Source of the DNA: Reticulitermes speratus
Taxonomy: Eukaryota; Arthropoda; Insecta; Blattodea; Rhinotermitidae
Assembly (NCBI GenBank): GCA_021186555.1
Contig: JAJKFL010000004.1
Coordinates: 26,068,406 to 26,132,405 of the forward strand
Reading direction: 5' to 3'
Length of the DNA stretch: 64,000 bases
Position numbers and translations under genes: made by a program. Positions 23,655 to 34,959 of this stretch are shown piece after piece. Below the pieces are notes generated by a model, which saw only the letters and a list, made by a program, of their open reading frames with translations, had not been told where the DNA came from and searched no databases. The first letter of the stretch is position 1. Each line of letters opens with the position of its first letter.

Positions 23655-24010
23655 ACTAACTAACTCCATGGAGCAGAGTCCTTCTTGAGAAGCTAACAGG
23701 TCGTCAGCTAGTCAAGAAATTCCCCGCATTTTATGGAACCCAAAGGTTCATTACCGCATTCACAAGAGCCCGCCACCTGTCCCTATCCTGAGCCATATCA
23801 ATCCAGTCCATGTCCCCCATCCCACTTCTTGAAGATCCATTTTAGTATTATCCTCCCATCTACGCCTGGGTCTTTCAAGTGGTCTCCTTCCCTCAGGTCT
23901 CCCCACCAAAATCCTCTATGCACCCCTCCCCTCACCCATACATGCTACATGCCCCGCCTCCTCATTCTTCTTGATTTGATCACCCGAATCATATTTGGTG
24001 ATGAGTACAG
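23655..24010 (-). mobile_element. 5'-truncated LINE 3' end (NLRVP family)
   Basis: On the minus strand the sequence encodes AVMNLWVP, a stop, then NAGNFLTS, and ends with cagagtc...ctccatgg-type termini followed by an AGTT-unit tail (plus strand aactaactaact at 23655-23666). This is the C-terminal end of a non-LTR reverse transcriptase with its 3' UTR. The plus-strand frame here is only the antisense of this repeat. Confidence 0.8.
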
Positions 24011-24255
24011 ATGACGACCTCAGTGACATCATAACATGTACTGACTTTACTGGTGTCAATGTAAGTATTCTAAGTTGTATTTTGATGGTTCTTAATGCTA
24101 TCCATGTTTTAGTTCTTAACACAACAGTGCACGAATGGATACTAATGTGAATGTTACGTTATTTATTTATGGCTTATCTATCAGCAAATCAGCCTTCTAG
24201 CCTCCCATTGTGTGTAGATTAATGAAAAAGGAATTGGAAAGGATACGGCAGGAAC

Positions 24256-24565
24256 GGTGCACACGGTGGCACAGTTGGTTGAGGCATTGCTCTACAATCC
24301 GGAAGGTCGCGGGTTCGATTCCCGATGGTGTCAATGGAATTTTTCATTGACATAATCCTTTCGGTCGAACTATGGCCCTGGGGTTGACTTAGCCTCTAAC
24401 AGAAATGAGTACCAGGAGTATTTCCTGGGGGATAAAGGCGGCCGATGCGTAGGGCTGACAACCTTACCATCTTCATGTGCAGATTGTCTAGAAATCTGGG
24501 AGCCTCAACCTCCTGGAACCCTAAGGGCCTGTCCAGGCCTGTAATGGGATTGCTTTTTGCTTTAT
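24256..24565 (+). mobile_element. SINE B, most complete copy
   Basis: The A box is TGGCACAGTTGG and the B box GGTTCGATTCC at 24312-24322. The body contains atttttcattgacataatcc, tcggtcgaactatggccc, aggagtatttcctgg, gtagggctgacaaccttacc and ggcctgtccaggcctg. A perfect 9-bp duplication, ggcaggaac, lies at 24247-24255 and 24566-24574. Confidence 0.88.
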
Positions 24566-25099
24566 GGCAGGAACAATTCCTGGCACAATTTTCTTTACTA
24601 TCCAGGCTTTCGTCTGGATGACCTGAGGACAACTACGAAGTACACAACTCATGATATCCAGCCTACGGACCGATATTCGAAACTGGGCCTCCCGCATGCA
24701 CAGTAGGGATTCTTCGCACTCCACAGTGACGTCCTACAATTTCACATTAAATAAAATTATTCGCTACAGAATTATTAAACAGTGTACGAAGGAACAACGG
24801 TTACACTGATCCATCCACATGTTTCAAATTTCATTCACACAGCTGTACGTCCCCCGGGCACAGATGTTTTACAAAAGTAACGACATAGCTTCACTGTGGA
24901 ATTCTATTATTTGAAAGAAACGCGCTTGACAACAAGAAATAAATCACACATTATTGATCCTCGCTTGTCACGCAGATGCTGCACACGTAGTCAGAACAAA
25001 AAGAACAAAAGAAGCCCCAAATCTAGGATCAGAACAAATAGAATTTACGAATGTGCTTGTAAGAAATAAGCCAACCAACTAAAATCATTGCAAAACTGC

Positions 25100-25375
25100 C
25101 TCCATGCACGCCATAAAGGCACATGGGGGAGTGGGGGTATAACACCACTCATTCTTAACCACGGCACTATAAGAACGTAATAGGTCAGCTTCACGTCCAG
25201 GCCGCTTTACACCCGGTCCCCATTAATCAGGAGACTGGCTGGACACCAGAGCCGATCTGGGCGTTTCAGAGAAGAGAAAAATCTCTTGCCCCAACCGAGA
25301 ACAGAACCACGTTCCCTCTGTTGCTAATCCGTAGCCTACTGTGTATTCCGACTGCGCTAGCCAGACTTTGTACAG
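25100..25375 (-). mobile_element. SINE D copy
   Basis: The plus strand (cacgccataaaggcac, ccactcattcttaacc, aggccgctttacacccgg, aatctcttgcccc) is the reverse of the SINE D consensus at 63640. The tRNA-like head at 25320-25375 is eroded. Confidence 0.65.
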
Positions 25376-25554
25376 GGAAATGAACAAGTAGAACAAAAGG
25401 AATCATAAGAATTGATCCCGTTACGACGAAGTAGTAAGGCCACAAAAGTTTCGAAAATTGAGTTTATATGGCCCATAAAACGATAGAGATTGCAATAATG
25501 TTGGATATAATGGAAAATTTTCGCTGCTCCGAACACACAGAGGCACCTTAAAAC

Positions 25555-25910
25555 GTGGGAGTAAAGCGCATTCTAGAAAACAAATGTTCACTGCAGAAGC
25601 GAATGGAAAATATCGACCACCATTTTCTTTATACTAACCTAACAGAGGCCACATACATATTCCACTTCCACGCTGTAGCTGGTTTCGTTTCTTCTGTTCA
25701 AGAAAGAGAGAACAGAATTAAAGCTTCTGGATGTCTATTTGCTAAATCTAAGGTAGAACACAGATTAAGAACGCTTGAGAGGAAAATGGTGACAGGAATA
25801 TCTGGACGTAAGAAGGAGACAGTAATTGGAGGATGGATAAAATTACATATGAGAAACTTCACGGCATATACCTTTCACTCAGTACTTTCAGGGTGATGAA
25901 TTGAGGAGGA
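25555..25910 (+). pseudogene. LINE reverse-transcriptase C-terminal fragment
   Basis: An uninterrupted frame of 113 residues ends with LRTLERKMVTGISGRKKE, then GGWIKLHMRNFTAYTFHS. It aligns by eye with the C-terminal LRVFENRVLR-IFGPKR-EVTGGWRKLHNEELHNLY block of an insect LINE family. The downstream finger-like block is lost beyond a G-run at 25918-25930. Confidence 0.55.
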
Positions 25911-26184
25911 CGAGATGGGGGGGGGGGGGCGACGTAGATTACGCAGACGGGGAATGTGAAATGCTACAATCTCATTCAAAATCATGAAGGGATAATGCAA
26001 CTTCAGAGACCAAGATATATATATGCAAGAATAATATTAAAATTGATCTAAAAATAGAAAATTTGGGGATGTGGACTGATTCATCTGCTGAGGGTCCAGT
26101 GGCGGAAACTTGTAACACGACGCCAATGAAGCTTAAGGTGTCAGAGAAGGCGAGAAAAATCCACGGACTAGCAAAGAAAAAGAT

Positions 26185-26450
26185 GTTCCCGTCCACGCCA
26201 TGAAGGCATATACGGATGGTAGACGTACAGCTCCACTCATTCTTACCCTCGGCACTAGTGGAGGTGAGAGGTCAACTTCATGGCCCGGTCGCTTTACCGC
26301 ATGGAGAGAACCCCGATATGAGAGGCTGGGTGGGCCCCAAAGCCGATTTCGACAGTTTTGGAAAAGAGAAAATCTCTTGCACCTGCCGGGATTCGAACTC
26401 CGGACTATACAGCCCATAGGTAGTCGCTATCCCGGGTCCTATCCACTGAT
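26185..26450 (-). mobile_element. SINE D copy
   Basis: On the minus strand the B box GAGTTCGAATCCCGG lies near 26387-26401. The body then follows, including the reverse of ggcccggtcgctttacc and ending in the reverse of cacgccatgaaggcat. The layout equals 63640-63895. Confidence 0.75.
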
Positions 26451-26928
26451 TAGCTGAAGGGTTATTGTCCTTTTAACGATGAATCTCATCCATGAAGTTC
26501 GTAAATTTCGCACTGTATCACATTACTTAACACAGCATATCAAAAACCAGTTTCTATTTTGTTGTTATAAAATTTTATTTACTGTAAGTAAATTCCGAGC
26601 CACTTCCTACATGAATTTCAAGTTTTATCGCTCTACATATCTCAAGGAAACCCTCGCTCACTATCAATTTCCCATAAACAATCATTCGCAGTACAACTTG
26701 CGTAGTTGGTTCATGGCGACACGTTATCCAAATGAGTACGCTTCCTAATCGTCGCCTAACACATTAAACTTTTAATGCCTTGAATATATTAAAATTACAG
26801 GTTTCGTTATCTGCTTGTTTAATGCTCTTGCCTTCCGTTTATAACGCGAAAATAAATATTCTGAAATACCAAACCACAAAAGGGATATCCTATCAGAATC
26901 TAAATCCTTTCAAGAGTGATATGAATCT
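26451..26928. other. Unassigned AT-rich DNA
   Basis: No repeat or gene was recognised apart from the left copy of the 12-bp duplication at 26917-26928 that belongs to the next element. Confidence 0.4.
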
Positions 26929-27462
26929 GCGTGAATTCAGACTTCCGGCGCGGGTAAATGAGATCTTCGCTCTTTTGGGATGTTATGCAGCGTAGATTGG
27001 TAGTTAGTTACCGACGTTTCGGGACAATATATCGGTCCCATCTTCAAGAGTCAAGCAATCCAAGATTCTTCTTGGATTTCCCGACCCATGAAGATGGGAC
27101 CGATATATTGTCCCGAAACGTCGGTAACTAACTACCAATCTACGCTGCGTAACATCGCAGAAAGGCAGTGCCATGGCTCAGGCGGTTAGTCGCCGGCCTC
27201 TCACCGCGGAGGCCCGGGTTCGATCCCGGGTCAGTTCATGTGGGATTTGTGGTGGACAAAGTGGTAATGGAACAGGTTTTTCCCCGAGTACGTCGGTTTT
27301 CCCCTGTCAATTTCATTCCACCGGTGTTCCATTACAAGGAAAAACGAAAAAACTAGTCATCTTCATCATGGGGTTGCACAATAAGCATCAAGGCTGCGGT
27401 GCGTCCTTAGCATCTGCTTTGGGGCCCTTCAGAAAAAAAAACCTTCCAGAAGAGCGAAGATC
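26929..27462. repeat. Foldback element 1 with hammerhead-like arms and a SINE inside
   Basis: The left arm (gggatgttatgcagcgtag to tcggtcccatcttcaag) is inverted in the right arm (gaagatgggaccgatatatt to ctacgctgcgtaacatc). Each arm carries GAAGATGGGAC, a 9-nt loop, GTCCC, GAAAC, GTCG and GTA. A SINE C copy interrupts the right arm, and the arm resumes with cagaagagcgaagatct. The whole unit is flanked by a perfect 12-bp duplication, tgatatgaatct at 26917-26928 and 27463-27474. Confidence 0.8.
27167..27435 (+). mobile_element. SINE C nested in foldback 1
   Basis: The A box is TGGCTCAGGCGG and the B box GGTTCGATCCC. The body includes tgtgggatttgtggtgg, acaggtttttccccgag, gtcaatttcattccacc and ggggttgcacaataagc. 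It interrupts the right arm of foldback 1, so it is the younger insertion. An imperfect duplication around cagaa(a)g flanks it. Confidence 0.88.
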
Positions 27463-27479
27463 TGATATGAATCTACAAC

Positions 27480-29520
27480 ACACACAGAGTCCAAGTACTG
27501 GTGAGCGGACGGCGCCTTCTCTCGCTATGCAGCAACTGATACTCACTATGCTCTTCCATTCCAGTTTTTTGCAATACGGACCTCATGCCCCACTCCTGAT
27601 GACCCTAAAGTGTTTACAGTTACAGATACAATCATGCAGTTATTGTTGACAGAATTATGCAGTTTGTGCATACTACAGCATATTCTAAACAATCAGACGA
27701 GCGGATTTAAGAGACTGATGTATAGGATTTATTAAGTTGTGCATCTGCTTTACAGCACGTGGAGTCATCACAGTGAGACAGAATTAGCAAAACAGGATAT
27801 GCAAATAATCAGTTCCTGTAAGGATTTGCTACAGACAGACTTATGTTTAGATTAATGTTTCCTGTAAACTTCAGTGACGATTACAGTTGCATACTGTAGT
27901 TGTATGCTCAAGCAATTTTCGCATAAATTGAACCCATAGCGGCGAAGTCGTTTTTGGCAGTCTGCTTCATCTAAGAAATTTCAAAACTGTTTGAGTTTGG
28001 ACGAATTTCTTTACTTCGATGCCTAAAACATTTTAAAACTACTTGTTCTCATTTAATTTTAATTTATATCTCACACTAAATGAAGCTAATTTTTTCAACT
28101 TTGTAGAATCTCACAAATAGTGATTATTATGTACACTAAAATTTGTGTACGTCACAAAATAGAGATACAAGTAATGCCCACAAATCTGATTTGATGTACA
28201 TTTCAGACAAAGAGTACTTGAAACAGATTATGGGAAACCAATTTTTATGCCAAATAAGCGTTGATATACGTAGATCATACACATCAAACCTGATAGATTT
28301 ACATCACTAATGCCATTCATAATCTCACCAGGTTTTATACGTTTATCCACGTTATTCGCCATTATTCACTTGACAGTCGCTATTATTCACTTGACACCCA
28401 GTTCAAGAATGACACAGTAAGGGTTGCCGTCTGGGTGCTAAAACAAGTTTATATCCCGAATAAACAGACTTCACGGTCAATTACGCACGCAACGTCAAAG
28501 CGAAAATAATACGAGATTACGGTATGTACAATTTGGCCGCCGTCAGCACCTGACTTCCCCATTAATTTCGTTCATGAACTATCCAGGTTTTATGTCAACT
28601 ATATTTATTGTGATTTCTGTCATCCCATTGGGAAATCAGATTTTTTAACAACACGTTTCTACCTTAAACTGAATTGACAAGAGACCACTGCAGTATGTAA
28701 AATGCAACAGCACATATTTGAAAAATATGTGCTGCTGTTTACTTTAAAGAATTCTGACGATAGTAGCCTATATGGTCACGGTTGTGCGTTCTCCCGTTTC
28801 TCCTGAAGACGGAGACAGATCAATCCCACAAAAGTTGTGTTTTCAGCCTGAGGCGATGGTCAATTGCAGTCACAAATATTACACTCTGTGTTCCTTAAGA
28901 AAATAAACGACACTACAGAAACAAAAATGTGTAACTCTTCTGAGGATAGTTAACGATATCTGTACGTAGGTTGTGTGTGGCAGTGGTCAAGGCCAAGCAC
29001 TTTGGTTCGCTCAGCTACATGGAAACCCTGCGGAACTCTATGATTCAGCCTTCTGTTAGTTAGCTGAACTTTATTCAAGTACTTAGAGGACATTCCATAC
29101 TTAATCATAAGACACCAGTAAAGCTCACTTAAGTTGCATTCACCAATGTTAATGAATATAAAATAAGTTATAAAGCCATTATAAGTATTACAATTAAACT
29201 AATTACTATGAAATCCTGCAGTTTCAATGATCAGACCTTCTGATATTTTCCAATTCTCAGTATTAATTCTGATGTCTGCAGTTCAGAAGCCATGCTCCCA
29301 AAGAACAGTTGTGTTCAGCGCGCTAGGCCGAGGTGTTTCGACATGGCAATGAGCAACTGGCAGAGAAATTAAATGGACGCAATTTTCTCATTATGTATAC
29401 GTATCCGTATCGCAAATTCTCTTACGCAGTGTGTGCAGGTTAAAGCGACACTCGCTCGGAGCTGCATTGCTTTAAACGACAGTTGACGCCGTCCGCTCTA
29501 CACAGTTCCGCGTACGTAAA
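27480..29520. other. Unassigned DNA
   Basis: About 2 kb without a recognised family, tRNA-like box or coding domain. Confidence 0.4.
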
Positions 29521-29645
29521 ATAACTAACTAACTCCATGGAGCAGAGTCCTTCTTGAGAAGCTAACAGGTCGTCAGCTTGTCAAGAAATTCCCCGCGTTT
29601 TATGGAACCCGAAGGTTCATTACCGCACTCACAAGAGCCCGCCAT
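29521..29645 (-). mobile_element. Short 5'-truncated LINE 3' end (NLRVP family)
   Basis: The plus strand starts taactaactaactccatgg and continues through aagaaattccccgcg and aacccgaaggttcattacc. It is almost identical to 23665-23770. Only the last 125 bp or so of the LINE are present, with the AGTT-type tail on the left. Confidence 0.8.
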
Positions 29646-29889
29646 AAATAAATAAGCAAGTACTGCAGATAAGCAGTCCGTCCGACTGTGTCCAAGAAAT
29701 AATATGACTTATTTTCCACTAGTGATATTGTTCCTTCTTCCAAGGACGGCGTGACGAATCAATTCTTAAAGGTGTTCAGCAGACAACACCATGACGTTCA
29801 GGAATTCCGCAAATTGAAAAGTTTCGGGACCACTGTTTTTGACATAAGGCAAGAATTGTCGGACGATGATGCATTATAAGAATGGGTGG

Positions 29890-30160
29890 TTTCAGGCTTC
29901 CACAGCGACGTAGAAGAGATCTGCGCTATTCTGAGATATTATGCAGCGTAGAGTGGTAATTCTGTACCGAAGTTTCGAGACAATATATCGGTTCCATCTT
30001 CAAGGATCAAGACGTCTTGGACTTGGACTTCTTGATCCTTGAAGATGGGACCGATTAATTGTCCCGAAACTTCGGTACAGAACTACCACTCAAAGCTGCG
30101 TAATATCCCAGAAGAGCGCAGACCTCACCTACATCGCGGCAGAAGCCTGAAATCACGCAC
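29890..30160. repeat. Foldback element 2 with hammerhead-like arms
   Basis: Its arms run from tttcaggcttccac (left) to agaagcctgaaat (right) and meet at about 30017. Each arm holds GAAGATGGGACC, a loop, GTCCC (GTCTC in the left arm), GAAAC, TTCG and GTA. It is a sibling of foldbacks 1 and 5 but retains the longest outer arms. No clear target duplication was seen. A minisatellite abuts its right end. Confidence 0.75.
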
Positions 30161-30164
30161 AGTC

Positions 30165-30695
30165 TAAAATTCACTACTGCAGCTATGATTGTTAGTCCCT
30201 TGGGACACCAGCAGACCCAGTCTAAACTTCACTACTGCAGCTATGATTGTTAGTCCCTTGGGACAACAGCAGGCCCAGTTTAAACTTTACTACTGCAGCT
30301 ATGACTGTTAGTCCCTTGGGACACCAGCAGACCCAGTCTAAACTCCACTACTGCAGCTATGACTGTTAGTCCCTTGGGACACCAGCAGACACAGTCTAAA
30401 CTCCACTACTGCAGCTATGACTGTTAGTCCCTTGGGACACCAGCGACCCAGTCTAAACTTCACTACTGCATCTATGACTGTTAGTCCCTTGGGACACCAG
30501 CAGACCCAGTCTAAACTTCACTACTTCAGCTATGACTGTTAGTCCCTTGGGACAACAGCAGGCCCAGTTTAAACTTCACTACTGCAGCTATGACTGTTAG
30601 TCCCTTGGGACACCAGCAGACCCAGTCTAAACTCCACTACTGCAGCTATGACTGTTAGTCCCTTGGGAAATCAGCAGAGCCAGTCACAAAACTTC
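30165..30695 (+). repeat. 58-bp minisatellite, about nine units
   Basis: The landmark gttagtcccttggga recurs nine times at spacings of about 58 bp, from 30191 to about 30655. Units differ by a few substitutions, and one has a small deletion near 30445. Each unit contains the hairpin GTCCC-TT-GGGAC. No frame is open across the array. Confidence 0.93.
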
Positions 30696-31089
30696 GAACA
30701 CCCTAGTGTACAACAACAACACATTATAGACATCTGATTATCTTGCAAATAGAAGTACACAATTCAAGTACGTACTACCCTAATTACGTTTCTATTTCTT
30801 TACTGTGTGATGCAATACACGCTTACAATGCAACTGTTAGGCATAATTCAAGTCTGCCCTTCATGCGTTTATGTTCGCCCTATGTCACTACCTGATCTCA
30901 AGTGATTGCGTCAAATTTCGCCTTCACCTTGGCCTTATAATCGCTTACATGGGCCACGCATCCATCGTGTTTTTATGCGCTCTTGTAAAGAAGAAACTGC
31001 GGGAATTCCGTGAGACATGTTTGCGCAAAATGGTATTATTTCATCACTCTTATTTCATTTTTTTTTCATTCTTATGCACTGTAACCTGA

Positions 31090-31295
31090 CGTGGGTCAGG
31101 GTCTTCTCTTCTGCAAAAAAGATTCTAAATGTCTTTAAAAAATTAGGACTCCGAAAATGGAAGCAGGATGTAAACGTAATATGGACAAAATTACCATATG
31201 AAATGGACAGCTTCAAAATATTTACTCTTCAAGATTTACGAGGGTTGTTAGTTTCTCAAATAAAGACTATTAGATGGACTGGGCACGTAATACGA
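31090..31295 (+). pseudogene. Decayed LINE RT C-terminal relic
   Basis: The plus frame at 31017-31397 contains KKILNVFKKLGLRKW, then SQIKTIRWTGHVIRVK. The latter resembles the IKSRRMRWAGHVARM block that follows the KLHNEEL region in the LINE family seen at 25555. It is strongly diverged. Confidence 0.45.
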
Positions 31296-31549
31296 GTGAA
31301 AATAAGAAACTCACACAAAAGTGTGTGCCAAATATTCTTCTCATCACGATTTTCAAACATCCTTAATCTACGCCTTTTCCTTAGAGTGCCATATTAGAAG
31401 TCACAATAAAATAAAAGCAGGTAGAATTGTGTTCTTCTCTATCTAAATATTTATGATTCCTATAAACAAGAAAGCGAAGACAATACTAAATTAAACTAGT
31501 TATGGAACATACGTTTCCTTTTTGAAGCTGACAGTCATCCAACTGGTCA

Positions 31550-31735
31550 GGATGTGTCCCATCTTTTATCCGACAGTTGGCTACCGCATTCACAACAGCC
31601 CGTCCCTTTATCCAATCCAGAGTCAGTGACATTCTTTATCAGATTCGTTTTAATATTATACAGTATTTTCATAAACGCTTACGTTTGTCAAATGATCTCT
31701 TTTCTTTAAACGTTTCGAAAGTTTTAGATGAATTT
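31550..31735 (-). mobile_element. Decayed LINE 3' region (NLRVP family)
   Basis: The run ggctaccgcattcacaacag, cccgtccctttatcc and gattcgttttaatatta follows the order of 23752-23860, the antisense LINE 3' region, with heavy substitution. Confidence 0.5.
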
Positions 31736-31956
31736 CTCATATCTCCAAGTCAAGCTTATTCTATGCTGCTTGATTTGGCATTAGACGATGCATACAAAAT
31801 AGTTTCTTTGTTATATTTTGATATATTTAATGTTGATTTTGATATTGTTTGTATTGTTCTTCTTCGTTCGTTATGTTCTTTTCATCGCCTCCTGTTACTC
31901 ATCCTGAGGTCCAATTTCTCTTCTTCTAACTGCGTTTTAGACACCCTCAATCCATA

Positions 31957-32140
31957 ACAATAAACAGTACTCTAACACCTTCAACACCTCTTTTAGTATT
32001 GACAAAAATACTTGTAAATTACATTACCAACATGTTTCGACTTTGATTCGTCATCTTCAGGCCAACCTAATATCCATCAGATTAGCCTGAATATAAAGAA
32101 TCAAAGTCTAAACATGTTGCTAATGTACTGTTTATTATTA
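31957..32140. repeat. Foldback element 3 with hammerhead-like arms
   Basis: The outer ends aataaacagtac (31959) and gtactgtttatt (32125) are perfect inverses. Inside, attaccaacatgtttcgac pairs with agtctaaacatgttgctaat. The left arm read on the minus strand gives CTGAAGA, T, GAC, a loop, GTC, GAAAC, ATGTTG and GTA. The right arm has lost part of the core. Confidence 0.65.
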
Positions 32141-32186
32141 TAGATAACACAACGGGACACCAAACACCAAATTATCCTTAATCTAT

Positions 32187-32536
32187 TTCATATTAGTATC
32201 ACCGTGCATCTTTATGAATTAATAAATTTATAACCAACTGATACACAATTGAACCACTTTTATTGTAGCATCTATATTATTATACGCCCCTACATATGTT
32301 TCGGACCTCAGTCCATCCTCAGGGGGTCTCGTTCGTAAAAGCCATTGGATTTGATTGGAGAGCCATTTATTTAAATGTTTAGCTATTTTATATGAAGGAG
32401 CTTGGATGTTGGCTTTTACGAACGAGACCCCCTGAGGATGGACTGAGGTCCGAAACATATGTAGGGGCGTATAATAATATAGACGCTACAATAAAAGTGG
32501 TTCAATTGTGTATCAGTTGGTTATAAATTTATTAAT
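32187..32536. repeat. Foldback element 4, hammerhead-like cores with 4-bp stem I
   Basis: Near-identical arms flank a spacer at about 32344-32398. In the right arm CCCC (32428-32431) precedes CTGAGGA (32432-32438). Then come one U, stem II GGAC/GTCC (32440-32451), GAAAC (32452-32456), ATAT, GTA (32461-32463) and GGGG (32464-32467). CCCC and GGGG can form stem I. A perfect 16-bp duplication, attatccttaatctat, lies at 32171-32186 and 32537-32552. Confidence 0.85.
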
Positions 32537-32552
32537 ATTATCCTTAATCTAT

Positions 32553-33110
32553 GTTTATCCCTTAAGGTGAGAGTTCGTGCTTCACCCCCATATAAAGCAG
32601 GCGTATAATTGTAGTCTCCACCATACTACGATTTAAATGTATATAAAATTACACGTATTGGGGTGGCATACAATGGCACAACCTTCGTAACACACTCCGT
32701 AAAAGAAACCGCAACATGGTGATCTCATGAGTCTATTGATCTATATGAAAAGAAAACAAGCTAAAAATTCGGAGCAGTTGTAGCTTCTATCCCCACAGGT
32801 TTTAGAATGCATTACGACATTCTTACAGGCTACATGTTGTGCAAGTGGTTTTTTTGGCTTGTAAACAAGGCGATGATAATTATTACGTGCCCAGGTATTT
32901 TATCGTAATTTGTATGGCCTTGAATTCCTGCACAAAAATGAGGAGAGGTTTTGTTCAGTGGTTTACGTAACGAGAAGCACAGATGAATCTTGGAAGTTTC
33001 CTCTAACTCATGTTCACAACTATACAGTACTTATTACTTGAGTTAGCATTAGATCAATACATGAACCAAAATAGGTCAGTAAAGTGAGTGGCTGCTGACC
33101 GGCACGGGCA
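32553..33110. other. Unassigned DNA
   Basis: No recognised repeat or gene. Confidence 0.4.
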
Positions 33111-33117
33111 GTGTCCA

Positions 33118-33420
33118 GATGGAGCCGGGATAGCTCAGTCGATGAAGTGACTAGGCTACGGGTTGGATGCTTGACAAATCGTGGCTTAATTCCCGACAGG
33201 GATAAGAAATTTGTCTTTTCCCCAAAGCGCTCAGATCGCCTTTGGGTTCCTCCCAGCCTCTTATTCAACGGGCACCGGGGGCTCTTTCACCGAGAGTAAA
33301 GTGGTCGGCGCATGAAGCTGACCACTTAATCCTCAATCTAGTTCCAAGGTTAAGAACACGTGGAGATAAACATCTGCTCCCCCACATGCCTTCTTGGCGT
33401 GCAAAGGAAAAACATTACCA
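33118..33420 (+). mobile_element. SINE D copy
   Basis: The tRNA-like head starts gccgggatagctcagtcg. The A box region is clear (TAGCTCAGTCG) but the B box is mutated (TGGCTTAATTC). The body includes aagaaatttgtcttttccc, caccgggggctctttcacc, taaagtggtcggcgcatg and a final ccttcttggcgtgc. Confidence 0.75.
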
Positions 33421-34399
33421 CAGTCTCCAGGCTAGCCCTGAACCCACCAAGCCTCTTATCCGGTAAGTGCTGGAGACAATTTCAAAAGGTTTCAAGCGTC
33501 CAATGTGTACAGCTGATCACTCACCTTCATACAGTGCCTATGTTAAATTTGCCACCGCTCCCCTCAAAATCTTCTTGGTGCCGTTTACATTTTTTAATCA
33601 TAGTGCAGTCTGTAGAGTTAATAACTAGACCGATTAATTTAAACGTGGACTTCTGTTCAATCAAGACCATAAGCACGTCTCTTTTACATGACTATAATAG
33701 GACATAATAGAACACAACAAGTTATACAGAGTGTCAGTAAATCATAATCACAAACACAACTTAGTCCCAAGTTAAAGCAACCAGGAAAAATTTCATGCTT
33801 TTCACGGCTTCAGAGTTGAGGAATTGAAATACGTAAGACATCAAGGCCAGGCTTCGTCACAACAAAGCTACCTGCTTACAACTGCTGTATTTGTGACATG
33901 TACTTTTGTGTTCGACACATTTGTTTTGTACTTCAGGAGAAGGTTTTCTTTTCAGACAGTAAACCTTAAGTCGACTCACACAATCATCACATTCATAGTC
34001 GAAGACGAGAAACTTCTGTCGAATAAGGTAATCATTTGGAATTAAGCCAACATATAATAAGAGACGAAAGAAAATTCCTCAATAAAAGCCGTAAAATCGG
34101 AATCGTAACAAATAATATTCACGCGCAATCAAGGTGGATCAGACCGGAGACATACAGTACACACAGCACACACAGCACACCCTACGCTCGAGAAAGCGAG
34201 AAATATATACAAAATTGTGGTCGACAAATCTCTAGCAAAGACACCACTTCATAACATTAAAACGGACCAGAAGTATGTTAACATGTCACATTTTCCCAGT
34301 GTTTTATTCATTTATTTATTCATTTATTTACGATTCACTTGACAGCAGCCAGATTATGACAGGAATTCAGGAGAGAATTTTTAATTATTATTCATCACA
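33421..34399. other. Unassigned DNA
   Basis: Several 60-115 codon plus-strand frames occur, but none shows a recognisable domain or splice context. Confidence 0.4.
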
Positions 34400-34589
34400 T
34401 ACAGTCAAACCCGGTTATAACGACATCGGTTTATGCGACACCTCTTCTACAGCGTCAGATATATCTGTGGTGCCAATTAATTCCTTACTGTTAACCATAA
34501 CATTACACTCCTCGGTTATAACAACGCTCGTTTATAACGACACAAAATATTTAGTCCCTTTCATGACGTTATAACCGAGTTCGACTGTA
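34400..34589. mobile_element. Tigger/pogo-type MITE (190 bp)
   Basis: The left end TACAGTCAAACCCGGTTAT and the right end (reverse complement TACAGTCGAACTCGGTTAT) are TIRs of about 25 bp with TA at both borders. CAGTC-AACC-CG-TATAACG ends are characteristic of Tigger/pogo elements. The interior repeats motifs such as tttataacgacac. Confidence 0.85.
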
Positions 34590-34754
34590 TTTTCCCGAAT
34601 GCAGTAACTTATCTGATAAACATTAAGGAAAGGCAAGGAGGTGGTTAAGTATCTGACCCCGTAACTCATAAATACAAACCTCTTTAAAGGTACAGGTACT
34701 GTACAGGGAATAGTATATTTAAGATTAAATTCGAAATATTGTAGGAGTCTGTGT

Positions 34755-34885
34755 AAAGGTACATTTGTCCCTGGACGCGCCATTAGGGCCTATGGGTGAG
34801 AAGAGTTATAGCTTTATTCATTCTTAACCTCGGGGCTAGAGGGAGGTGAGTAGTCAACTTCACGACCCGGCCACATTACTGTAAT
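34755..34885 (-). mobile_element. SINE D fragment
   Basis: Landmarks gacgcgccattagggc, attcattcttaacctcgg and ggtgagtagtcaacttcacg match the reverse complement of the 3' half of SINE D. Confidence 0.6.
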
Positions 34886-34959
34886 TGAATATAGGACATG
34901 CAAGAAGAACGAATTTAATTTTAAATGCTTATTACAACAAATCTTTTGAGAAGCTGCCA

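Noticed and set aside
23733-24014. 93-codon plus-strand protein rich in Pro and Ser
   Set aside because: It is the antisense of the NLRVP-family LINE 3' end, which occurs many times in the window.
27173-27240. tRNA gene in the SINE C head
   Set aside because: Box A and B spacing is tRNA-like, but the acceptor stem does not close and the unit is dispersed with the same 3' body.
30165-30695. CRISPR array
   Set aside because: The units repeat as a whole, with no unique spacers between conserved repeats. The genome is eukaryotic and no cas genes are present.
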